12,075 nt of DNA from CAYQLT01 sp964418425 (GTDB lineage: Bacteria; Bacillota; Limnochordia; Limnochordales; Geochordaceae), in NCBI GenBank assembly GCA_964418425.1, contig CAYQLT010000072.1, positions 1 through 12,075 of the forward strand, in the 5' to 3' direction. A model generated the notes under the pieces. It saw only the letters and a list, made by a program, of their open reading frames with translations, did no database searches and was not told where the DNA came from. Below, piece by piece: positions 6,776-12,075 of this stretch. Numbering within the stretch: the stretch's first letter is position 1; each line of letters begins with the position of its first letter. The translations under genes were made by a program, and so were the position numbers.

Positions 6776-8470
6776 TCATATCCCACGCTGTCCCGAGCTA
6801 CGAAGTCGAGGCCCTAGCCGGTAGCGGGCGCCCCGCCTCTCACCTTCCCGGATCAGATACCCTTCCTCTACAAGGCGTTGTAGCTCCGTGACGGCTCGGT
6901 ATCGCGGCACGTTGAACAGGGCCCGGTAGTCGGCGTTTTTAAGGAATTCCCTACCTACAAAGAACCGGCGAAGCGCCTGGCTTCTACGCTCGATCCACCG
7001 CTTTGCCTCAAGCACACTCGGAACGAGGCGGTAGCGAGCTCCCCGGCCCGGCTTATCTGGAGCGAGTACGAGCCCGAGTTCGACCATCTCCTGGATCTCC
7101 CTGTAAGCCTGATCCCGATCTATCCCTTGGTTAACCTCACGATAGTCCTGGTTCGTGAAGCCTTCCGGCCGAAACAGAAGAATCCGCTTTTGCGACGGGG
7201 ACAAAGGCAGCTGATCAACCATCTCGCGCCACTCCGGGCCGACCCCCTCGAAAACTGGAGTGTTGAACAGCGTCACCCGGAAGGTACCGTCCCTTTCTTC
7301 CAATGCCGGGGGCTTAAGCAGAACCGCTTCGGTTTCGTCGAACATGCGCGGTATCCCTTCACCCTCCTCTCTCATGAAGCCCGCCTCCACGAGTACCCGA
7401 ACTATCAAGGGGTTGCGGCTCGCGTGGATCGGCCGGCGTCTCCTCAGGGCTTCAATGGTCACCGGCGGAACCAGCAACCCCGGGCTGATCACCTCCATGC
7501 GATCCTCGTAAAACCACACCTCGATGCCGAGGGCCTGATTACCGTAGTCGCGGTGAGCGACAGCATTTACAATGGCTTCCTGCCAAGCGAACTCCGGGTA
7601 CTCAGGCATCTCTCGGAAGAATAAGTCATGCAGCCGCTCGGACTTACGGATTTGCCCAGCAGCGTATCGGTGTGCCTCAGGAATCAGTTGGCAAATCGGG
7701 AGGTCCAATCGTTCGAGCCGCACGACGTTACGCCGGATCCCATGAAGTCGCTCCCTGCCCTCGACCTTGAAAAAACGGATGTCGGCGTGCGGATGCCAGC
7801 GCGAAAGCGGAGGCCTACCGAACAGCAAAAGCGCTGCGTTCGTAACGCGGAAGCCGTCGGGCACTCGGTGCACGAGCGCAAAGGCCTCCAGAGCCTCTTC
7901 CACGGCGCGGCTTCCGTAAACAGTTCTTCTTAAAACGAAACGGGCCAGATCGAGATCGAGGTGTTCAAGCGTCGCGTCGTGACGGATCATTTGTTCGTAG
8001 CCGACCCGCCGATAGGCTTGCTTGCGGGCGTTGATTGCCTCCTCACTCTCATGGACAACCGTGTCGCCCACGCGGTAGGGGAACCCATTGCCTTCTACGA
8101 GGACGGCCCGCTCGCTCGGCGCGACGTGGACGATCAGGAGCTCTTTTCCGTCGACCCAAGCCCGTTGGGTCCGCACCCTGACGGGCGGGCGCAGGCGACG
8201 CTCGGAAGTAAGAAAGAAGTCCTGGACCGCCTCTTCCGTGTAGCCATGGCCCGTTGGTTGACCGTCGTCATCTGCTCCCAGGACCAGGTCGCCTCCGTCC
8301 GCGTTCGCGAAGGCCGCGACGTATTCGGCGATAGTATCGCGAACCCGTCGGCGATCGAGTGGACGGCGGCCCTGCTCCGGGTCTTGATCCCATAGGCTCT
8401 TCCGCTCAAGGAACTGCCCCTCGTCGCGGTTGAGCAACTCGCGGATCTCTTGTTCAGAATAGAGCGCCAC
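6776..8470 (-). CDS. AlbA_2 (Schlafen-like) and HATPase_c_4 domain protein with winged-helix C-terminus
   Basis: This 564-residue protein belongs to the COG2865 group (putative transcriptional regulator/ATP-binding protein). It starts with an AlbA_2 domain (about 1-140): EGQFLERKSLWD, AEYVAAFANADGGDLVLGAD and YRVGDTVV. The middle has a GHKL-type ATPase fold (about 295-405): QEAIVNAVAHRDYGNQ is the N-box, followed by MEVISPGLL and EEGEGIPRM. Two winged-helix-like segments follow (about 424-483 and 505-552), each ending GARYRL. AlbA_2 proteins include regulators and defence-associated factors; which applies here is unknown. I chose the GTG at 8470 because GGGGGAG lies six to seven bases upstream and because further upstream this frame crosses the DUF433 remnant out of register. 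The gene appears intact and stands alone on the minus strand between decayed genes. Confidence 0.82.
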   Translation of the reverse strand: MALYSEQEIRELLNRDEGQFLERKSLWDQDPEQGRRPLDRRRVRDTIAEYVAAFANADGGDLVLGADDDGQPTGHGYTEEAVQDFFLTSERRLRPPVRVRTQRAWVDGKELLIVHVAPSERAVLVEGNGFPYRVGDTVVHESEEAINARKQAYRRVGYEQMIRHDATLEHLDLDLARFVLRRTVYGSRAVEEALEAFALVHRVPDGFRVTNAALLLFGRPPLSRWHPHADIRFFKVEGRERLHGIRRNVVRLERLDLPICQLIPEAHRYAAGQIRKSERLHDLFFREMPEYPEFAWQEAIVNAVAHRDYGNQALGIEVWFYEDRMEVISPGLLVPPVTIEALRRRRPIHASRNPLIVRVLVEAGFMREEGEGIPRMFDETEAVLLKPPALEERDGTFRVTLFNTPVFEGVGPEWREMVDQLPLSPSQKRILLFRPEGFTNQDYREVNQGIDRDQAYREIQEMVELGLVLAPDKPGRGARYRLVPSVLEAKRWIERRSQALRRFFVGREFLKNADYRALFNVPRYRAVTELQRLVEEGYLIREGERRGARYRLGPRLRSSGQRGI

Positions 8471-8592
8471 CGAAGCTCCCCCTCGTACTCTCGTTGGCAG
8501 CCTGGATGTCGCCAGCTTCTGGTCCGACTCAATCGTCGTGGCGAGCAGGGAATACCGAGGCACGGTAGGGCTTACCGGCCCGACCGGAGAGC

Positions 8593-8784
8593 CTAAGCCA
8601 CGAGCGTCCATGCTTCCTCGTCGGTGAGGGCAGGAAAGTCGCAAACGACCTCCCCGCCGACAACTCCCTCGGTGAGCACGGGAAGATGGTGCAGATGGTG
8701 GACACAGGTACCCTGGATGACTGGTTCGCATCCACACACCCGCTCGCCCGGTACGGTCCCACTCCGGTAGTCCGTCCCCCACAC
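8593..8784 (-). pseudogene. DUF433 family antitoxin remnant
   Basis: The minus-strand reading TDYRSGTVPGERVCGCEPVI then QGTCV, followed by LTEGVVGGEVVCDFPALTDE and EAW, follows the DUF433 pattern (D-x-x-VCGG-PVIRGTRV, ...LAEG-S-EEVL-DFPALT-EDV-AAL). Several core positions are degraded: the second glycine of CGG is Cys-Glu, the GTR arginine is Cys, and the helix after it is replaced by an odd HHLHHL stretch. The reading stops early at TAG, before the usual AL-YA tail. DUF433 proteins are antitoxins normally paired with DUF5615 PIN-like toxins; no such toxin is seen nearby. The start is not meaningful; a GTG near 8784 only opens the frame. It lies about 120 bases upstream of the AlbA_2 gene on the same strand. 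Confidence 0.55.
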
Positions 8785-9007
8785 CCCAATCTGCCGGGCC
8801 TGAAGGTTGTCGCCAAGGCATCGAGCTCCAGGCTATCGCGCCCACTGGCCCGCTGGACCCCATCTTACCACATATGCCCGGCGGGCCGTCTTCCGCCCAC
8901 CCGACGTCAACGCGTGGCGGCCAAAAGCCCTTCTATCCAGAAGACTTGAGCGTCATCGAAGTGGAAGTCAAGGCCCAGTCGCAGCCTGCGGGCATGGAGG
9001 ACCGGCG

Positions 9008-9115
9008 ACGGGCCGCGTTATCTCCGAGCTATTGGCCTGCGCCGGCATCCACCGCAGCCACGTGGCCCGCTACGTCACCGCCAGCGGCGAACTGTACCGG
9101 TGGGCGCGCAAGGGT
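9008..9115 (+). pseudogene. Possible AbiEi-type antitoxin winged-helix remnant
   Basis: The reading TGRVISELLACAGIHRSHVA then RYVTASGELYRWARKG resembles the N-terminal winged helix of AbiEi-type antitoxins (pattern GGVVS-x-LLEAGIHRSYL-RLV-SGEL-RV-RG-Y). Codons in this stretch prefer G or C at the third position, as in the resident genes, which supports former coding. The sequence on either side in this frame is not convincing, and there is no obvious start. If the assignment is right, the cognate AbiEii nucleotidyltransferase is missing; the nucleotidyltransferase remnant at 9615-9877 is of a different type and on the opposite strand. This is a weak call by eye. Confidence 0.3.
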
Positions 9116-9365
9116 CGCCCAGCCCAAACACGAGATGGCACGACCCCGGCCGCACGGGATCGCGCCGGCGGCGGATGGTCCAAATTACCTTGAGGATCAC
9201 GCCATGGCAGGCGGCCGGGGATGCGTGTCTGACGCCCCGTGCTCGAGCCGGCGGATCCGGTGTGAGCCCTTTAGGGGCGTGATCCCGGATAGACGGCGTC
9301 GGCTCCTCGAGGCGAGCCATCGGGAAACGGGCAGGTCGGGCAGATGGTTGCCGAGGCAGGGAGCG

Positions 9366-9614
9366 ATGGGAAAGGCCTGTTCGCCGCTCTTGGAAATGAA
9401 AACGGTCTCCAAGCGTTTTCGGGGCGTGCAAGCGCTTGACAGGCTCGACTTCGCCATCGAAGCCGTCGAGATTCACGCCCTCATCGGCGAGAACGGTGCA
9501 GGGAAGTCCACCCTCGTCACGGTTCTCACCGGCGTCCACCAGAAAGACGGCGGCCAGCTTTGCCTCAACGGGAGGCCCGTCGAGATTCGAAACCCGCTGG
9601 AACCCCAGCAATGA
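9366..9614 (+). pseudogene. N-terminal remnant of an RbsA-like sugar ABC transporter ATPase
   Basis: From the ATG at 9366 (AGGGAG just upstream) the reading is a good start of a ribose-type import ATPase: LLEMKTVSKRFRGVQALDRL, then EIHALIGENGAGKSTLVTVL containing Walker A (GENGAGKST), then TGVHQKDGGQLCLNGRPVEI and RNPLEPQQ followed by a stop. Family members continue from here through the Q-loop, signature and Walker B of the first domain and a whole second domain, about 420 more residues. The break at about 9612 abuts the oppositely oriented nucleotidyltransferase remnant. The C-terminal end of such a protein is found at 5361-5609 on the same strand but upstream, so the two halves are in reversed order. 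They may come from one gene or from two related ones. Confidence 0.8.
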
Positions 9615-9877
9615 GGTGATGGCGCTGGCCGACCGGCCTCGGCGAACCCCCGCGACTCCTCCATCCGCTGTATCGCCCGTACGAGAAAGCGGGCAAACTC
9701 CCCCGGCTCAGCCTCGTAAAGCAAGATCCCGCCCCGGGCGACACGGTACGCCAGAAGTGGCGACGCTCGGTCAATCAGCACGAGGTCAACGCGGCTCGTC
9801 TGCAGCAGGTGTTGGAGGTCGGCGTGCAGCTGGCGCAAGGCATCGGCTTCGGAGGCCGAAACAGGCCCTGGGGCCAT
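9615..9877 (-). pseudogene. C-terminal remnant of an MNT-type nucleotidyltransferase antitoxin
   Basis: The minus-strand reading ALRQLHADLQHLLQTSRVDL then VLIDRASPLLAYRVARGGIL and LYEAEPGEFARFLVRAIQRM matches the second half of minimal nucleotidyltransferases (MntA-like: LR-DLE-LLG-DVDLV-LN-APPLL-YEVLR-GRLLYE). These are usually paired with HEPN toxins. The catalytic front part (GSRARG and the D-x-D pair) is missing. The upstream minus-strand sequence to about 10056 reads MYRVPTGSTRVETGDMLSLE in a different frame and is not a recognisable nucleotidyltransferase N-terminus. The downstream end runs without a stop into the antisense of the ABC ATPase remnant, so both ends are broken. No HEPN gene is visible. 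Confidence 0.6.
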
Positions 9878-10092
9878 GGGTCAGCCGGGTCGACCTCAAG
9901 ACTCAGCATGTCGCCCGTCTCGACCCTCGTGCTTCCGGTCGGCACCCGATACATGGACCTGCGCAAGACGAGGTGGGAGCCGCGCGTCGGCTGCCGCGGT
10001 GCACGGTTCGGCGCCACGGTCATTTCTGCGACGTGGTCACGGTGGTTGGCGCGCATGTACGGAGCCTGGAACGGACGTAGCGCTCAAACATG

Positions 10093-11331
10093 TCAGCGGC
10101 CAAAGGCCAGTGCCCGCAGCGCCCGGAACTGGTCGAGCCGGGCAGCGTAGGGCAGAGTGCTGCGGGGAGACGGGTTGGCAGCCACAAACTCGAGCACTCC
10201 TGGCACCGTCTGCCTCGCCTGGAGCCCCCACTGCACAGGAGCACCGAGGGGGAGACCGCAGTAAGCTCTGTAGACGTTGAGCCCCAGGAGGGCCACCACG
10301 CGTGGGCGAAAGCGCGCCACCTTCTCACGCAGTGCGGCGCCGCCGGCCTCCAACTCCTCCCAGGACAGCTCGTTCTCCCCTCGGGAGGGCCGGCCCACCA
10401 CGTTGGTGATGCCGATCCCGTGGCGCAGGAGTTCGCCCTCGCGGTCGGGCGAGAGCCGGCCGGGCGTGAAGCCCGCTTCATGAAGCAACCTCCAGAAATG
10501 GTTGCCGGGTCCGGCGAAGTGATGGCCGAAGGTGGCACTCCACCGCCCCGGGTTGAGGCCCACGAACAAAACGGCCAGCCCCGGCGCGATGACGTCCGCC
10601 ACCGTGAAGCTCTCCCAGCGCCGCCTTCGAACCTCCTGGAGAACCGGCATGGCGGCGAGCGCTTCGCCCGTAAGGCGGCCCCACTCGATGCCGGCCGGCT
10701 TGCGATAGGGGGTTCGGGTCTCGATGACCTCGTCCGGGGTCACCACGAAGTCAACGGAGAGATCGTGCGGCAGCATGGGGAGCTCGTCGACGATCTGGGC
10801 CGGGTGGACCGTGGTGGCCACGGGAACCGCCGGATGGCCCAGTTCCCGAAGAACGGCATACTCCAGGTCGCTGTACCCCTCGCCCTTGCCGGCTCGGGCA
10901 CCCCGGCGGGTGACGGCCACCGACCCGACCACCACCAGGTCGACCCCCTCGAAGGGGTCGCCGGCTGCGTCGAGCCGCACCTCGGCGCCATAGCGGCGGC
11001 AGTACCGGATGGTAACCGCCTTGTGGATTTCCGAAGGCGGTACGTCCTCGGGCCGCAGCCGCACGAAGGCGCCTCGCAGCCGGGGCGAGGGCATGTAAAG
11101 CACCTTGCCGTCGCGCAGCACCATGGCGCGCACGGGAAGCTGCGGGGCGTCGGGGTTGACCTTGACGGCCCGAGCGTTTCGGTAAACGGGCAGAGATTGC
11201 AGCCGCTCGGCCGCCGCCTCGGCGCCGCGAAAGTTGGGGATACGGCCCTCGATGGGGAACGGGAACCGGGCCGCGCCGGCCTCCTTCAGGCGCCGATAGG
11301 CGATCTTTCGGGCCTCGTCCTTCGACACCAT
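10093..11331 (-). CDS. Fusion of a 5-formyltetrahydrofolate cyclo-ligase-like domain with a Mug-type mismatch-specific DNA glycosylase
   Basis: This 412-residue protein has two well-formed domains. Residues 1-205 match the archaeal/MTHFSD-like branch of 5-formyltetrahydrofolate cyclo-ligases: VKVNPDAPQLPVRAMVLRDG, KVLYMPSPRLRG, VVVGSVAVTRRGARAGKGEG, YSDLEYAVLRELG and VATTVH. Such enzymes convert 5-formyl- to 5,10-methenyl-tetrahydrofolate; activity in this branch is less certain. Residues about 240-412 match bacterial Mug (G:U/T mismatch glycosylase): LFVGLNPGRWSATFGHHFAG, GNHFWRLLHEAGF, VVGRPSRGENELSW, QWGLQARQTVPG and FVAANPSPRS. N260 of GLNPG corresponds to the catalytic asparagine, and NPSPRS to the base-flipping wedge. 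The linker is about 35 residues with no stop, so this is a true fusion. The ATG at 11331 is preceded by a G-rich run. It forms no operon with visible neighbours and reads away from the VOC gene. Confidence 0.85.
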   Translation of the reverse strand: MVSKDEARKIAYRRLKEAGAARFPFPIEGRIPNFRGAEAAAERLQSLPVYRNARAVKVNPDAPQLPVRAMVLRDGKVLYMPSPRLRGAFVRLRPEDVPPSEIHKAVTIRYCRRYGAEVRLDAAGDPFEGVDLVVVGSVAVTRRGARAGKGEGYSDLEYAVLRELGHPAVPVATTVHPAQIVDELPMLPHDLSVDFVVTPDEVIETRTPYRKPAGIEWGRLTGEALAAMPVLQEVRRRRWESFTVADVIAPGLAVLFVGLNPGRWSATFGHHFAGPGNHFWRLLHEAGFTPGRLSPDREGELLRHGIGITNVVGRPSRGENELSWEELEAGGAALREKVARFRPRVVALLGLNVYRAYCGLPLGAPVQWGLQARQTVPGVLEFVAANPSPRSTLPYAARLDQFRALRALAFGR

Positions 11332-11597
11332 CCTGATACCCCCCGCTGCGCTCCGGGGTTGCGCACCGCAGGACCTGCCCCTGCCAGCATACGCGCCCGG
11401 CAGGCCCAGTCCAAATCCCGGATCGGCTTAAGCCGCCTCAGTGGAGTCACTTGGAGCCGAAGCGGCCGGCTTCACCACCCCGCTCAAGGGCTGGAAAGTG
11501 AGCAATCCGGAAGAAGTCAGGGAAATCGCAGGGGAGGTAAGCTTCCCTTGGCTGCCGAATACCGGCCGGGCTGTGCCGGCCACGGAGGGAGATCGCG
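11332..11597. other. Divergent intergenic region between the fusion gene and the VOC gene
   Basis: This stretch must hold promoters for both divergent genes, but I see no convincing -35/-10 pair. A six-pair all-GC hairpin (GGCCGG 11564-11569, CCGGCC 11576-11581) ends three bases before the VOC ribosome binding site and could affect its translation (inference). A plus-strand frame at 11441 onward reads LKGWKVSNPEEVREIAGEVS, which I cannot place and do not call a gene. Confidence 0.4.
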
Positions 11598-11951
11598 ATG
11601 GCCGAACACCGGATCGTTCACGTGGAGCTCTCGTCGACCGATCTCGCCAGGAGCGCCGCGTTTTACCGGGAGCTGTTCGGGTGGAAGACGGAACCCTATG
11701 GGAATGACTACGTTCTCTTCACCCCGCCCGCCCCTCCCGAAGGGGGCTTCAACCCCGTCGGCGGGCGGTGGAAGCCGGGCGACGTCGTCTTTTACGTCAC
11801 TACGGACGACATTCCGGCAACCCTGGCGAAGGTCGAACAACTCGGCGGAACGATCGAGTTGCCCGAGACGGAGATCCCCAACGTTTGCTGGTATGCGCTC
11901 TTCCGGGACCCCAGCGGCAACCGCGTGGGGCTGTTCAAGGCCAAAGGCTAG
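11598..11951 (+). CDS. VOC (glyoxalase/bleomycin-resistance fold) family protein
   Basis: This 117-residue protein has a single vicinal-oxygen-chelate domain. It opens with IVHVELSSTDLARSAAFYRE then LFGWK, the first beta-alpha unit carrying a possible metal-binding histidine (H8). It then has YVLFTPP, VVFYVTTDDIPATLAKVEQL and GGTIELPE, and closes with YALFRDPSGNRVGLFK, the canonical last strands. Members are metal-dependent lyases, isomerases or dioxygenases, or resistance proteins that bind hydrophobic drugs; the substrate cannot be read from the sequence. Length is normal for a one-domain member, which would act as a dimer. The ATG at 11598 has GGAGGGA seven bases upstream. It is transcribed alone and ends just before a strong hairpin shared with the convergent LysM gene. 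Confidence 0.88.
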   Translation: MAEHRIVHVELSSTDLARSAAFYRELFGWKTEPYGNDYVLFTPPAPPEGGFNPVGGRWKPGDVVFYVTTDDIPATLAKVEQLGGTIELPETEIPNVCWYALFRDPSGNRVGLFKAKG

Positions 11952-11956
11952 AGCGA

Positions 11957-11986
11957 GGCGGCCACCTCTTGAGGGAGGTGGCCGCC
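11957..11986. terminator. Strong hairpin between convergent VOC and LysM genes
   Basis: GGCGGCCACCTC (11957-11968) pairs perfectly with GAGGTGGCCGCC (11975-11986) around the loop TTGAGG. It lies six bases past the VOC stop and 24 bases beyond the stop of the convergent LysM gene, ideal for a bidirectional terminator. Neither side has a T-tract, so termination efficiency is uncertain. Confidence 0.6.
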
Positions 11987-12010
11987 GCCAGGGAGCCTTC
12001 CGGGCCTGGT

Positions 12011-12075
12011 TCAGCTGTTGACCGGCACGCAGATGACCTGCCCGGGGAAGATGAGGTTCGGGTTGGTGATCTGAG
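12011..12075 (-). CDS. LysM domain protein, C-terminal end (partial)
   Basis: Only the last 20 complete codons before the TGA at 12011-12013 are inside the window. They read QITNPNLIFPGQVICVPVNS, the ANPNLI-PGQVI-VP ending typical of a LysM repeat. LysM binds N-acetylglucosamine in peptidoglycan or chitin, and a C-terminal copy is common in spore-coat, cell-wall hydrolase and secreted proteins. The rest of the protein lies beyond the window, so its catalytic or structural partner domain is unknown. It converges on the VOC gene with the hairpin between. Confidence 0.75.
   Translation of the reverse strand, partial: QITNPNLIFPGQVICVPVNS

Noticed and set aside
8471..8863. N-terminal extension of the AlbA_2 reading frame by 131 codons
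   Set aside because: The extension is low-complexity Arg/Ser/Pro text read out of register across the DUF433 remnant, while the GTG at 8470 has a good ribosome binding site and begins exactly at the domain.
9429..9438. Palindrome CAAGCGCTTG resembling a catabolite-control (cre) site
   Set aside because: It sits inside the coding segment of the ATPase remnant (VQALDRL) and deviates from the cre consensus; chance is likely in this composition.
10090..12021. Plus-strand open frame of 643 codons
   Set aside because: It is antisense to the folate/Mug fusion and overlaps the VOC gene in another frame; its composition is the shadow of GC-rich genes.
1..12075. CRISPR arrays, tRNA or rRNA genes, intact transposases
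   Set aside because: I saw no regularly spaced repeats, no cloverleaf-like tRNA ends and no transposase or integrase motifs on either strand.

Overview
The window reads as a chromosomal segment of a high-GC bacterium. Spot counts run from 48 of 60 G+C at 5821-5880 down to 27 of 60 at 2641-2700. The gene content (DUF4058, an AbrB/PIN pair, DUF433, an AlbA_2 ATPase, a Mug-type glycosylase, a LysM protein) would suit a GC-rich, possibly thermophilic Bacillota lineage such as Limnochordia. That is an inference from flavour only; no rRNA or strong marker gene is present.

Layout. Positions 1-2447 hold an intact DUF4058 protein, a convergent hypothetical protein, and an AbrB antitoxin followed by a truncated PIN toxin. 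Positions 2420-4422 are a compact minus-strand restriction-modification module, a methyltransferase followed by a PmeII-like endonuclease, in visibly lower-GC DNA. Positions 4423-6285 are decayed DNA. They hold a frameshifted partial copy of the hypothetical gene at 962-1543, then the remains of a ribose/sugar ABC operon: the C-terminal end of an RbsA-like ATPase, an RbsC-like permease with its middle deleted, and an RbsD-like gene with its middle deleted. Positions 6776-8470 encode an intact AlbA_2/histidine-kinase-fold ATPase with winged-helix ends. Positions 8593-9877 are again a graveyard: a DUF433 antitoxin remnant, an AbiEi-like winged-helix remnant, the N-terminal end of an RbsA-like ATPase, and the C-terminal end of an MNT nucleotidyltransferase.

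Positions 10093-12075 return to intact genes: a fusion of a 5-formyltetrahydrofolate cyclo-ligase-like domain with a Mug-type mismatch-specific DNA glycosylase, a VOC/glyoxalase protein, a strong hairpin, and the C-terminus of a convergent LysM protein.

Overall this looks like an accessory locus that repeatedly received toxin-antitoxin and restriction genes and then lost most of them. The sugar-transport operon was broken up in the same process, and the two ends of an RbsA-like ATPase now lie about 3.8 kb apart in the wrong order. The most noteworthy intact items are the folate-enzyme/uracil-glycosylase fusion and the restriction module beside the broken PIN toxin. A promoter-like sequence is also repeated upstream of DUF4058 and of the AbrB gene. 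I see no CRISPR array, tRNA, rRNA or intact transposase.
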